Assembly: GCA_024291935.2 (NCBI GenBank)
Contig: CM044320.1
Location: 30,844,001 to 30,908,000 of the forward strand
Origin: Okapia johnstoni
Lineage: Eukaryota > Chordata > Mammalia > Artiodactyla > Giraffidae
DNA length: 64,000 nt
Direction of reading: 5' to 3'
Shown here piece by piece: positions 33,015-43,499 of the stretch (positions are counted from its first letter, which is position 1; each line of letters begins with the position of its first letter). Made by a program: the position numbers and the translations under genes. Below the pieces are notes generated by a model. That model was not told the origin of the DNA. It ran no database searches and worked only from the letters and a program-made list of their open reading frames with translations.

Positions 33015-33130
33015 CTTGCACTATTTGTATTGTGCATATGAATCACCTGAGTGTCTTTTTAAAATGCAAGTTCTGTATCAGCAGGCCTCAGATGGCGCCT
33101 CAGAGTCTGTATTCTAATTTGCTAAATCTG
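33015..33130 (+). mobile_element. hAT-Charlie-type MITE fragment
   Basis: TGTGCATATGAATCACCTGA, TTTTAAAATGCAAGTTCTG, GCGCCTCAGAGTCTGTATTC. This is the pattern of MER5/MER58-type non-autonomous DNA transposons ('gcatcagaatcacctggagggcttgttaaaa'). Diverged; orientation uncertain because the ends are inverted repeats. Confidence 0.55.
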
Positions 33131-33389
33131 GCAACTTATCCTAAATTCCTTGCAAAAGAAGAAACTGCTGAAGATAATAGTGTTAAACACTCACTTGTGG
33201 ACTAATATTTGCAATTAATGAAGGGAATGAAGAACTGGGTTTTATTTACATATTTGTTTCAGTGTTGTCTCTCAAAACTCCAGATTAGTAGCAAAACTAA
33301 AAGCCTGAAGGAGAGTTTTGAGAATATTATTTATAACATTATCACCTATGTGTATTTTTCCCCCATCATCACAGATCTATTACCTAATC

Positions 33390-33552
33390 AGTGGTATTCA
33401 ACCCTGGCTGAACATCAAAATCACCTTGAGAGCTTTTTAAAATCCTGATACCTAGCCACATTCTACTCAACTAAATGCTAATCTCTGGGGGTCACCCAGG
33501 CATAGAAGGTTTTACTCTCCCCAGGTGATGTCAACATGCCGCCAAGACAGAG
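33390..33552 (+). mobile_element. hAT-Charlie-type MITE (MER5-like), near complete
   Basis: Left end GTGGTATTCAACCCTGGCTG with AACATCAAAATCACCTTGAG. Right end CTCCCCAGGTGATGTCAACA with TGCCGCCAAGA. The ends are inverted copies of each other, as in MER5-like elements. Centre: AATCTCTGGGGGTCACCCAG. Confidence 0.68.
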
Positions 33553-33559
33553 AATTTGC

Positions 33560-33725
33560 TCTAAGTCCCTACCATACAAAGTGTGGTCTGGGAACCAGCA
33601 ACATCAGCCTCAGTTGGCAACGTGTTAGCAACATAGAATCTCAGGCCCCACCCTAGGCCTTCTGAGTCAGAACCTTAACAAGATATCCAGATGATTCATA
33701 TACATGTTACAGTCTGACAGACAAT
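33560..33725 (+). mobile_element. Second hAT-Charlie-type MITE (MER5-like)
   Basis: CAAAGTGTGGTCTGGGAACC, AGCAACATCAGCCTCAGTTG, AACATAGAATCTCAGGCCCC, ACCCTAGGCCTTCTGAGTCA and AACAAGATATCCAGATGATT. This is the ordered MER5A-like body, directly after the previous element. Confidence 0.7.
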
Positions 33726-33966
33726 ACTCTGAATCATTTAGTGATAACAACTAAATGGAGCCACACATGACTATCACTATATTATTAACTGGAATTCTAT
33801 AATGTCCCAACAAAGCAAAACTTGTCTGATTTAGTGCAGTCACTATAGTTAAATCATCAGTACTCTGTCAATGCAAATCACTTTGGAATTCCAAGAGAAA
33901 TCATATGAACATCCAAAGGGACCCTGGATAGAATGCTGGCATCAATTCCCAAGAGACAGCAGGCCA

Positions 33967-34002
33967 GTCTACAGCCATACCACCTTGAGCACACCTGATT
34001 TC
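33967..34002 (+). pseudogene. 5S rRNA-like fragment (first ~36 nt)
   Basis: GTCTACAGCCATACCACCTT, GAGCACACCTGATTTC. It follows the first 36 nt of vertebrate 5S rRNA with about seven differences, all transitions and several at CpG sites. The similarity is lost after GATTTC, so the internal promoter A box onward is missing. It could be a truncated 5S pseudogene or the head of a 5S-derived SINE. It is not a functional gene. Confidence 0.5.
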
Positions 34003-34155
34003 ACCCAAAGGACAGCAGACGTACCTGATCGTGGCCATAATTCTACAACTAAGATATCAGTATCTACACAGCAACACTGCTTCCTTTACTCTGCTAATCC
34101 CAATCCTAGTTAGTAAAGCTAGCTTATAGAAACATGAAACTACTGAGACCTACTC

Positions 34156-34377
34156 AAGAGCTGACTCATTGGAAAAGACCCTGAAGCTGGGAAAGATTGA
34201 GGGCAGGAGGAGAAGGGAGCAACAGAGGATGAGATGGTTGGATGGCATCACCAACTCAATGGACATTAGTTTGAGCAAGCTCCAGGAGACAGTGAAGGAC
34301 AGGGAAGCCTGGTATGCTGCAGTTCATGGGATCACAAAGTATGGGACACAACTTAGTGACTGAAAAACAACAACAAA
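34156..34377 (+). mobile_element. BovB 3' end, 5'-truncated
   Basis: 222 bp in sense orientation: AGAGCTGACTCATTGGAAAA, GAGATGGTTGGATGGCATCA, CAATGGACATTAGTTTGAGC and tail AGTGACTGAAAAACAACAAC. A 64-codon frame (34169-34363) reads [20 protein letters not shown], the BovB protein end. Confidence 0.92.
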
Positions 34378-34674
34378 AGTGCTTTGCCCCCAAAGTGCTG
34401 GCATATCTTTAGTGATCACTGTATGTTTTCAACCATAAATTCACAGGTTTCCTGTATAAGTTCCATCAAGCAATTGAGTGCTTTTTTCCCAAATGATGGT
34501 ACCTTTTAAGAAGCCCAATAAAGTAACCTCCTAAACACAACAGAACCAAGTATTCACTTTGAGGCTGAAATCTAGGTGCTGGGATTTGGAAACTGTCTGG
34601 AAGACTTCCTGTCAAATTGTCTTTCCCACTTGTAACTGGAGTTCTCCTATGAGCAGTAAGCTTTTTGTGTTAAA

Positions 34675-35987
34675 TAGGTCAGTTTTCATTCCAATCCCAA
34701 AGGAAGGCAATACCAAGGAATGTTCAAACTACTACAAAATTGCACTCATCTCACATTCTAGTAAAGTAATGCTCAGAATTCTCCAAGCCAGGCTTCAGCG
34801 TGAACCAAGAACTTCCAGATGTTCAAGCTGGATTTAGAAAAGGCAGAGGAACCAGAGATCAACTGCCAACATCCGTTGGATCATCAAAAAAGCAAGAGAG
34901 TTCCAGAAAAACATCTATTTCTGCTTTATTGACTACACCAAAGCCTTTGACTGTGTAGATCACAACAAACTGTGAAAAATTCTGAAAGAGATGGGAATAC
35001 CAGACCACCTGACCTGCCTCTTGAGAAATCTGTACGCAGGTCAGGAAGCAACAGTTAGAACTGGACATGGAACAACAGACTGGTTCCAAATAGGAAAAGG
35101 AGTATGTCAAGTCTGTATATTGTCACCCTGCTTATTTAACTTATATGCAGAGCACATCATGAGAAATGCTGGGCTGGATGAAGCACAAGCTGGAATCAAG
35201 ATTGCGGGAGAAATATCAATAACCTCAGATATGCAGATGACACCACCCTTATGGCAGGAAGTGAAGAGGAACTAAAGAGCTTCTTGATGAAAGTGAAAGA
35301 GGAGAGTGAAAAAGCTGACTTAAAATTCAACATTCAAAAAACAAAGATCACGGCGTCCAGTCCCATCACTTCATGGCAAATAGATGGGGAAACAGTGGAA
35401 ACAGTGACAGACTTGATCTTCTTGGGCTTCAAAATCACTGCAGATGGTGACTGCACCCATGAAATTAAAAGACGCTTGCTCCTTGGAAGAAAAGCTATGA
35501 CAAACCTAGGCAGCATATTAAAAAGCAGAGACATTACTAAGCCAACAAATGCCCGTCTAGTCAAAGCTATGGCTTTTCCAGTCGTCATGTATGGATGTGA
35601 GAGCTGGACGGTAAAGAAAGCTGAGTGCTGAAGAATTGGTGCTTTTGAACTGTGTGTTAGAGAAGACTCTTGAGAGTCCCTTGGACTGCAAGGATATCAA
35701 ACCAGTGAATCCTAAAGGAAATCAGTCCTGAAAATTCCTTGGAAGGACTGATGCTGAAGCTCTAATACTTTGGCCACCTGATATGAAGAATTGATTCACT
35801 GGAAAAGACCCTGGTGCTGGGAAAGACAGAAAGCAAGAGGAGAAGGGGACAACAGAAGATGAGATGGTTGGATGACATCACTGACTCAAGTCTGAGCAAG
35901 CTCTGGAGCGGGTGATGGACAGGGAAGCCTGGCATGCTGCAGTCCATGGAGTCGTACACGACTGAACAACTGAACTGAACCGAACTG
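34675..35987 (+). mobile_element. BovB (RTE) LINE, RT domain to 3' end
   Basis: Starts in GTCAGTTTTCATTCCAATCC and ends CTGAACTGAACCGAACTGAG. It covers the RT domain with stops and frame changes. Frame 34991-35275 has GVCQVCILSPCLFNLYAEHI (consensus GVRQG mutated). The YADD codons are intact at 35230-35241 but lie in another frame. Frame 35251-35631 carries HEIKRRLLLGRKAMTNLGS and YGCESWTVKKAEC, then TGA. A second segment continues to the tail. Orientation is the same as the small BovB at 34.2 kb; the two are separate insertions because their 3' ends differ. Confidence 0.93.
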
Positions 35988-37480
35988 AGTGTCCTCTGCT
36001 TCTCCAGTCAAATATAAATGCTATACTCCCAAGAAGTTAGCACATTCATTTTCTCAAGTCTTAGTGTTCAATTAGTTTATTAAATTGCAGGGCAGTTACC
36101 TAAAAGAAGAGATGGATGAGTTCTTGGTTACTGAAGAATTATGAGTTAGGGGAGGGATAGAGAAAGAAGCAGACAGAAGAAATATGGGTACCAAAGAAAA
36201 CCTTTGTCTACAGCATAATTTTGCTTCTGATCTGCCTTGATTAATACATAAGGATGGCATTTTCAACACCCATGAGCAAAAATTAATGCTTCATATTTGT
36301 AAGTTGACTTTGTAATTTATTTTTAATTCATGTGAACTATTAAAGAACTAATACAAGAGGGTAGCCAACTGCTGAGCTTATCTTTTAAAATAATTTAAGA
36401 GAAACCTAAGACATAGTAATTTTTAGTTTTCATACACTATATACCATATCTTACAGGAACATGGAGCTCAAACAGAAAAATTGAGGTTGTCTAAAGCTTT
36501 TGAGTATATAAGTATTTCTGAGCCTAATTTTAGTTTTATTACATTTCATGAAGTGAGCAAGAGAAATTGTGTCTGCATCAATGTAGTGAAGGAGTTTCTC
36601 ATCTCAAAAGCCCATCTGTATTGATATCAGAAAAGGGTAGGGGTGCAAAATGACAGCCGCTGGCTTGCCCTTTCACCTTTCTAACAGGGCTGGTAGCAAC
36701 AATGAAGCTTAATCAATGCAATGGAAGTGACATTTTGCAGTCAAATCAAATTAAATGGAAATGAAAGGAAAATCTGAGGTCCAACCTAAAGGCTGTTCCT
36801 CTTACCACTGAGGTCATCTCCATGGCAACTAAATGCTACAAACGTGTAGAGTAAATCCTTAACAAATCTGCAGAAAGCATGTCCAATTGAATATGATAGT
36901 GTCTGTCACTGTACTTTGTGGCTTTCTAAAAGCTTACATTAGAAGTAACAGAAAGGACTTTGGCCAGTGAGCAAGTAGAATAACACAATTAATCTGACCA
37001 CCCTCAGTGAGAGGGGTGCTCAACTTCTGAAAGAATGAACTCTAAGTAAGTGGGCAACTTAAAGACAGACCAAGGTAAGTGGATTAGGTTCAAACTGCAA
37101 TGTTTCCACAACGGTTTTTACTTGGACTTACTCAGTTCAGAAATCTCCTAGTCCTTATAAAAGCCTTTTCACATCATGAGGAATAATTTGAATGGGGCTA
37201 CCCCTGTCCACTCCATTTCCTTTTCTCAAGTACTCCCTTGGAGATGCCTTACCCTCTCCTTTTTCAGGATGTGTTCAGAGCAGATGGATTCTAGGGTTTT
37301 GAGAAAGCAGCACTGTACTGGTACCAGCAGGACAACAGCAGTGGTAACAGGGCTTCATGGTGGTTTCTTCTCCACAGATGCTTCCAGTAGATTCCAACTC
37401 ATTCCTATATGCCCCTAGACAATTTTCTATACCATGTGGCCAACGCAAACTGACCTGGCTAACCTGGAATTGGTTTCCTG
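35988..37480. other. Unique sequence, possible conserved non-coding stretch
   Basis: No repeat recognised. The interval 36640-36930 has balanced composition and contains TCTCCATGGCAAC at 36817-36829, which resembles an imperfect RFX X-box. Conservation cannot be judged from one sequence. Open frames at 37176-37493 overlap on both strands and are unconvincing. Confidence 0.4.
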
Positions 37481-37598
37481 TTGTAGGCCACATTTTGCTG
37501 GAGAAAGTAAATCGGTATCACCAAACACAGCTGGACACATTTTGTAGGCCACATTTTGCTGGAGAAAGTAAATCGGTATCACCAAACACAGCTGGACA
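37481..37598. repeat. 61-bp tandem duplication beside a SINE
   Basis: TTGTAGGCCACATTTTGCTG begins at 37481 and again at 37542. The first 57 bp of the two copies are identical. The second copy runs directly into the Bov-tA at 37591. Confidence 0.95.
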
Positions 37599-37790
37599 GT
37601 CATGTCCAGCTCTTTGCAACCCTTTGGGCTGTAGACCACCAGGCTCCTCTGTCCACGAGATTTTCCAGGCAAGAATACTGGAATGGGTTCCCATTTCCTA
37701 CTCTAGGGAATCTTCTCAACCCAAGTATTGAACCCATGTCTCCTGCGTTGGCAGGCAGGTTCTTTACAGCTGAACCACCAGGGAAGACCC
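37591..37790 (-). mobile_element. Bov-tA SINE with TSD
   Basis: Antisense Bov-tA from GTCATGTCCAGCTCTTTGC to GAACCACCAGGGAAGACCC. TSD ATCACCAAACACA at 37578-37590 (inside the second tandem copy) and 37791-37803. A third copy of that target phrase lies in the first tandem unit at about 37517. Confidence 0.94.
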
Positions 37791-37803
37791 ATCACCAAAC
37801 ACA

Positions 37804-38474
37804 CTTGCCCTATAAATGAAAAATCATTACAGGCTTGCTCTCCTGAGAAAGCATGAATGTTCAGGTATCTGTGTGTGTTTGGCTTGAGATTTAGGTTCCT
37901 TCTACCAAATGACAATATATTTACAAAAGAAAGAACAGGGAGAAACACGTAAGTATACCAGATTAGCCCAGTGATATGTACCAAATTCACTGTGTGAGCT
38001 GTACAAGAAAAATGTTCTTTTGAAGAAAGACGCACTGCACTAAGTCTAATATGCTCTATGCTGGTCATTTCAGTAAGCCATGAAAGTGGCCTCTACAATT
38101 CTTTTTTCAAAAACACTTAATCTGGAGTTTGCTCTTGATGCTGTCACTGTGCAGTATGAAAGATGTCAGCAGATTTATACCTTAGGTAAGAGAAATGGGA
38201 AGATGACAATTTGATGTGAAGTGACAGTTTTTGCTCAAATGCATAAAACCATGGGTCATTACATTCTATCCCCATTAAGATAGCAATTCACACTAATTAA
38301 TTAATTCCAAGTAAGAAATTCTTACTCTCTGAGTGGTGGTGAAAATAGCAACAATGTTGCTAATGCAATAACAATAGCCCTTTACCAAAAATATATCATA
38401 AATTAGCATCCTTTTGCAGTAGCACCAATTTCCTTTGGTTTAGTATATCTAATGATTTTTCACAATCTATATAA
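37804..38474. other. Unique sequence, no feature seen
   Basis: No repeat or coding feature recognised. Confidence 0.55.
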
Positions 38475-38650
38475 TAATAACAATAAGACCTAACCTTCAT
38501 TGAACACTTATTCTGACAGTGATGACAGCCAAGTAAAACAAAAATTGTTGTTCCTTGAAACAAGTTTCTCCTGTGTAGCACCAATGTTTTAAGGTTTACA
38601 ATAACCACATACCAATTTTGTTCATATTATCATCCCCATAAAATTATACT
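38475..38650 (+). mobile_element. MIR SINE, diverged
   Basis: ACCTAACCTTCATTGAACAC, then TTACAATAACCACATACC and ATTATCATCCCCATAAAATT, in MIR order but poor. Confidence 0.45.
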
Positions 38651-38704
38651 TCAGTGTTAATGGAATATTACACTTCAGTTATAAGGAGTATCCTCTGCTC
38701 TTGG

Positions 38705-38885
38705 AGACTCTCATGCCAGCTCAGTTATTAATCAATGGCATTTAGGGTCACATCTCTGACCTCTCTTTTGCCAATATCCTCAACTGTAAAATAAAGCTTA
38801 TTCTATTGCCTCTTACCTCGCTGGATTACCTGAGCAATGAGATAATACACATGGAAGAGCTCTGAGGAGTATCCAACGATATATA
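38705..38885 (+). mobile_element. MIR SINE
   Basis: CACATCTCTGACCTCTCTTT, ATCCTCAACTGTAAAATAAA, ATTGCCTCTTACCTCGCTGG and GAGATAATACACATGGAAGA, in sense MIR order. Confidence 0.65.
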
Positions 38886-38987
38886 TTCTGTATATGATTA
38901 TATTATTATATTGGAAAGACTTCTGTTACTTGTTCACACAGATCATTTTTGCAATGTTAAGAACATAGTTAAGTATCCATATTTACA

Positions 38988-39622
38988 TTCATGGCAAATA
39001 GATAAGGAAACAAATAGATAATAGGCAAATAGATAATAAAACTGACTTTATTTTCTTGGAGTTCAAAATCACTGAGGATGGTGACTACAGCCATTAAAAT
39101 TAAAAGATGTTTGCTCCTTGGAAGAAAAGCTATGACAAACCTAGACAGCATATTAAAAAGCACAGACATCACTTTGCTGACAAAGGGTCCATATAGTCAA
39201 AGCTTCACTTTCTCCAGTAGTCATGTATGGATGTGAGAGTTGAGCCAGAAAGAAGGCTAAGCGCCAAAGAATTGATGCTTACAAACTGCAGTGCTGGAGA
39301 AGAGTCTTGAGAGTCCCTTGGACAGCAAGGAGATCAAACCAGTCAACCATAATGCAAGTCAACCCTGAATGTTCATTGGAAGAACTAATGCTGAAGCTGA
39401 AGCTCCAATATTTTGGCCACCTGATGTGAAGAGCCAAGTCACTGGAAAAGACCCTAATGCTGGAAAAGGTTGAGACAGAGGATGAGATGGTTAGATGGCA
39501 TCATTGACTCAATGGACATGAGTTTGAGCAAACTCTGGGAAATAGTGAAGGACAGGGAAGCCTGGTAGTCCAAGGGGTTGCAAAGAGTCAGACACCACTG
39601 AGTGACTGAATAACAACACAAA
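38988..39622 (+). mobile_element. BovB 3' segment, decayed
   Basis: Sense BovB starting near TCATGGCAAATAGATAAGG, with a local expansion repeating CAAATAGATAA three times (39000-39040). It then shows AAAATCACTGAGGATGGTGA, ACCTAGACAGCATATTAAAA, CTTGAGAGTCCCTTGGACAG and tail GTGACTGAATAACAACAC. No frame longer than about 60 codons survives in sense. There is a deletion around AAGGTTGAGACAGAGG. Confidence 0.92.
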
Positions 39623-39835
39623 ATATAGTAAGCCTGGGATTAATTGTAAACTTATGTTTTCTTAACTTTATACCTCTGTATAGTATACTTTATAGTCAAA
39701 ATTAATTTCTTTTAGCAGTTCCAAGTATAATATTTAAAAGAAAATATTATATAATAACCTAAATAAACACTCTACAATTTGCTTTTCAAAAACTGTTACC
39801 TAGCATGAGGTTATTTCCTTAGGATTAGCTTCTAT

Positions 39836-40053
39836 GGGCTGGGGCTGGGCTTAGTTGCTCAGTCGTGTCCGACTCTTTGCAACCCCATGGACTGTAGGCC
39901 ACCAGGCTCCTCTGTCCATAGGAATTCTCCAGGCAAGAATACTGGAGTGGATTGTCATGCCCTCCTCCAGGGGATCTTCCCAACCCAGGGACTGAACTCA
40001 GGTCTCCTGCTTTGCAGGCAGATTCTTTACCATCTGAGTCATCAGGGAAGCCC
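39836..40053 (-). mobile_element. Bov-tA SINE with TSD
   Basis: Antisense Bov-tA, GGGCTTAGTTGCTCAGTCGT to GAGTCATCAGGGAAGCCC. Perfect 10-bp TSD TAGCTTCTAT at 39826-39835 and 40054-40063. A GGGCT tandem precedes the tail. Confidence 0.96.
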
Positions 40054-40080
40054 TAGCTTCTATTCCTAAAGTTAAATGCT

Positions 40081-40350
40081 GCTGCTGCTGCTGCTGCTAA
40101 GTCGCTTCAGTCGTGTCCGACTCTGTGCGACCCCATAGACGGAAGCCCACCAGGCTCCCCTGTCCCTGGGATTCTCCAGGCAAGAACACTGGAGTGGGTT
40201 GCCATTTCCTTCTCCAATGCATGGAAGTGAAAAGTGACAGTGAAGTCGCTCAGTCATGTCCGACTCCTAGTGACCCCATGGACGGAAAATCCTCCGTCCA
40301 TGGGATTTTCCAGGCAAGAGTACCGGAGTGGGGTGCCATTGCCCTCTCCG
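40081..40350 (-). mobile_element. BOV-A2 SINE with perfect TSD
   Basis: Antisense BOV-A2 beginning with a (GCT)6 run, then TAAGTCGCTTCAGTCGTGTC and both units, ending CATTGCCCTCTCCG. Perfect 12-bp TSD AAGTTAAATGCT at 40069-40080 and 40351-40362. In the second unit part of the usual body is missing (GGACGGAAAATCCTCCGTCC replaces a longer stretch and forms a small palindrome). Confidence 0.97.
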
Positions 40351-40567
40351 AAGTTAAATGCTAGAAGAGAAAAAAAAAAGGCTTAGCTAGACCCTTGAAT
40401 ACTGAGGTCTGATAAGTTTTTACTGCATTAGACGTTTTTGATCATCTAAATGAGACAGAATAATACATTAAAGAGGACTCCTCCCAGCCCCAAGACTGCT
40501 TTCTCCTCTGATTAGTGCATTATACACTTATTCACATTAACCAAGATATGAGTGAATCAAGGAAACA

Positions 40568-41135
40568 TGATATATACAGACAATATTATTATTATTACTG
40601 AGTCATAAGTATGAAAGTCATAAGAATGAAATCTTGCTATTCGTGACAACATGGATGAACCTTGAGAATATTATGTAAGTGAAATAAGCCAGACAGGCCA
40701 AGACAAATACCTTATGATCTCACTTAAATGTAGCATCTAAAAAACAAACCACAAAGCACATAAACAACCAGACAAATAAAAACAAGCTCATGGATACAGA
40801 GAACAGATTGGTGGTTGCTAGAGGAGGTAGGGAGAGAGGAAGTGAAAGGAGTTACAAAGTGTAAACTTCTAGCAATAAAATATGAGAGAGCAATGCAAAG
40901 CATGGTGACTATACCATAATACTGAATTCCATATATGAAAGTTTCTCAGAGAGTATATCTTACATGTTTTCATCACAAGAAAAAACAATGTAACAATGTA
41001 TAGTAGTGGGTGTTAATAAGACCTACTGTACCGATCATTTCACAATATATATAAATACTGAATCATCACATTGTACACCTGAAACTAATATACTGTTATG
41101 TATCAATTATATCTAATTTTGAAAAATAAAGCCTT
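40568..41135 (+). mobile_element. Old L1 3' end
   Basis: Sense L1M-type end of ORF2/3' UTR: AATGAAATCTTGCTATTCGT, GACAACATGGATGAACCTTG, GTGAAATAAGCCAGACAGGC, GATTGGTGGTTGCTAGAGG, CATTGTACACCTGAAACTAA and CAATTATATCTAATTTTG followed by AAAAATAAA. A small tandem AGTCATAAGTATGAA / AGTCATAAGAATGAA lies at 40602. Confidence 0.82.
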
Positions 41136-42103
41136 ATTTTTTTTTCTTTTGTAAAAAAACTTGCCCCACTTTTATCTCCAAAGAAGCGTATGGGGCAACT
41201 GGAGGTGTATCATCCATTGCAGAGTCTAAGTTTCAGCATTTCAACTGCTAACTCTCTATGTACTACTGAATCTGGAAACAAAGACAGGAAGCCCTGCCAC
41301 AGATTATCACACATCACACACTCTCAAGGAAACAGAATGACAAGATTTAAAAGTTACTCTGTCATATTTACTTTGGAAATTGCCATTATAACTGAAATAT
41401 GGTTTGACAACACAGTTTTAAACTTCTCAACGCTTAGAGATTTTATCTAACTAATAAACTTGTGGCTTCATAAACCCACAAAGCTCCGGCAAGGCTATCT
41501 GATTTGAAAAGGGTGTGAGCTTGCCAGGTGGAAGGAAGCAGATGCCATCTACGGATTGGTGAACCGCAAAGTGTCTGTCTATTTTCAGAGATTACAGGGA
41601 TGGCTCTGGTGCCATTGGTTAAGATAGCAAATTGATTTCTTCAATAAACCAGTGCTCTCATTCACTCACCACAATTTTCGAAAATTGCCCTTTTGATCCA
41701 ATCCTGGTCAGGCATCATTTTTTTATTTTGGAATACTGAAATCTATACTCTGTGGCTATTTTTTCCTTACATGACCAGAAACACAAACCTTTTTCTCCTC
41801 ATTCACTCCACTGGAGCTGAATGTGTTTCTTTAAATTGGTTTACATATTTATTGACTTTTTCAAATAAATAAAAACTTTAAAACAAATGTAAAATTTCAT
41901 CAGTTTAAAAGTGTGCTGACACAGAGGAGTTGCCAACTTGGTGGTATTTGTGAAAAGATTAAGGACTGCTTCAGATAAAAGGTTTAGATCACTGGTTTTC
42001 CTTTAATGGATTGTGGAATCTGCACCCTGGGAAATGATGGAATATTTGCAAAAATATACATATCTATGTGTGTTTATATATGTTTATATGATATGTGGGT
42101 ATA
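41136..42103. other. Unique sequence, no gene supported
   Basis: An 86-codon plus-strand frame (41190-41450) has no known domain. Around 41450-41680 composition is more balanced, but no repeat or exon was recognised. Confidence 0.45.
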
Positions 42104-42114
42104 AGTACACATGT

Positions 42115-42536
42115 GAAAAGTTAAAAAAGTGAAAGTGTTAGTCACTCAGTTGTGTCTGATTTTGCAACCCCGTGGACTGTAGCTCAGGCATCCCCAGTGG
42201 CTCAGAGGTTAAGAATCCACCTGCAATGCAACAGATGCAGGTTTGATCCCTGGAGTCGGGAAGATCCCCTGGAGGAGGGCATGGCAACCTACTCCAGTAT
42301 TCTTGCCTGGAGAATCCCATGGACAGAGGAGCCTGGAGGGCTACAATCCATAGGGTTGCAAAGAGTTGGACATGACTGAAGTGACTTAACATGTCTGTCC
42401 ATGGAATTCTCCAGGCAAGAATACTGGAGCGGGTAGCTATTCCCTTCTCCAGGAGATCTTCCCAACCCAGGGATCCAATCTGGGTCTCCCACATTGCAGG
42501 AAGATTCCTTACTGTCTGAGACACCAGGGAAGCCCT
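42115..42536 (-). mobile_element. Bov-tA SINE split by an opposite Bov-tA
   Basis: Outer antisense Bov-tA. The left part has AGTCACTCAGTTGTGTCTGA and CCGTGGACTGTAGCTC. The right part (from about 42393) has CTGTCCATGGAATTCTCCAG through GACACCAGGGAAGCCC. Perfect 11-bp TSD AGTACACATGT at 42104-42114 and 42537-42547 surrounds both parts, proving they are one insertion. Confidence 0.94.
42185..42392 (+). mobile_element. Nested sense Bov-tA SINE
   Basis: Inside the outer SINE: CAGGCATCCCCAGTGGCTCA, AACAGATGCAGGTTTGATCC, AGAGTTGGACATGACTGAAG and TGACTTAACATG. It is opposite in strand to its host, so the two share about 140 bp of inverted repeat. Confidence 0.93.
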
Positions 42537-42614
42537 AGTACACATGTACTGATACTCAATATTATGGAATGTGGAACCTGTGTTTGTTTTGGCTTTCATT
42601 CCTACTGCTACTTC

Positions 42615-42880
42615 TAGTAAAAGCTAATATTTTTTGAGAACTTAATATAATGCAAGCATTTTTCTAATTACTTTCTGTGTATTAATAAAAATCCCATGAG
42701 ATAGGAACTATTATTAGCCCCACTGTACATATGAGGAAACTGAGGTGCAGATTTTAAAACACTTGTCCAAGTCTCACAGCTAGTAAAATGGGCTAGTAAG
42801 CTGGATGTGTTTTCAACAAGAACCATGTTCCCATGAACCCTGAAACAAGAAGCATTTAGAAAATGCTCTTCTTCTGACCT
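42615..42880 (+). mobile_element. MIR SINE
   Basis: Sense MIR, well ordered: AAAATCCCATGAGATAGGAA, CCCCACTGTACATATGAGGA, AACTGAGGTGCAGATTT and GTCTCACAGCTAGTAAAATG. Confidence 0.8.
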
Positions 42881-42989
42881 TCTAGTCAATTAAGCATTTA
42901 GGTTATGGAGCACCACTGATAATTCGAAGGTAATTTTGGGAATGCTGGTGATGCTAACAGCATTGACAGAGATGACGGGGCTGATGTTA

Positions 42990-43075
42990 ACAATGATCTA
43001 CTATTGAATGAGTACATGGTGCTAGTAATTGTGCTAAGGGCTCTATACCTCATTTAATGCTCAGAAAGCACAGTG
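42990..43075 (+). mobile_element. MIR fragment
   Basis: GGTGCTAGTAATTGTGCTAA, GGGCTCTATACCTCATTTAA, TGCTCAGAAAG: the MIR core only. Confidence 0.55.
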
Positions 43076-43165
43076 TGGGGCTCCTACACAAAGTCTGTTA
43101 AATCAAATCATTAAGGATGAAGTCCAAGAAATGTATGCTTTCCAAACCTCCCCAGGGAATGTGAT
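43076..43165 (+). mobile_element. Possible hAT-Charlie MITE fragment
   Basis: GTTAAATCAAATCATTAAGG, AAACCTCCCCAGGGAATGTG resemble the MER5-like 'tgaatcagaatct ... ctccccaggtgattctg' half. Weak. Confidence 0.35.
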
Positions 43166-43499
43166 ATAGTCAGATGGAGACTGTAACCTACAGTATTCCA
43201 CAGTGCTGGTTTTTTCACAAGCCATAATGTATAGGAAATGCAGCCCATTTCACATTTTTAAAGTGTACCAAAGATATTCGTTTTGTTTCTAAATGCATTC
43301 TCATTACCAAAACTGCCAAGGAAGTCTTACTTCCTCCACTTAATTCCTCCCTATGTAATCTAAAACCATTCCCTTTTCTGTCTCCTTAGTAAAAGGAAGG
43401 AGCTAGCCCTCGTATCTAGTTCAGAAAAATACACAGGGATTAAAGTTTGATGATGGTCTGATACTAAATCATCTCACATGAAACTCTAGGGCAAAAGTA

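Noticed and set aside
37357..37731. 124-codon plus-strand open frame
   Set aside because: Spans the 61-bp tandem duplication and a Bov-tA. The repeat phase is not maintained and no domain is visible.
38990..39040. CRISPR-like regular repeat (CAAATAGATAA repeated)
   Set aside because: Only three short, unevenly spaced units inside a decayed BovB. A eukaryotic genome, and no spacer pattern.
42138..42599. 153-codon minus-strand open frame
   Set aside because: Made of two nested Bov-tA SINEs.
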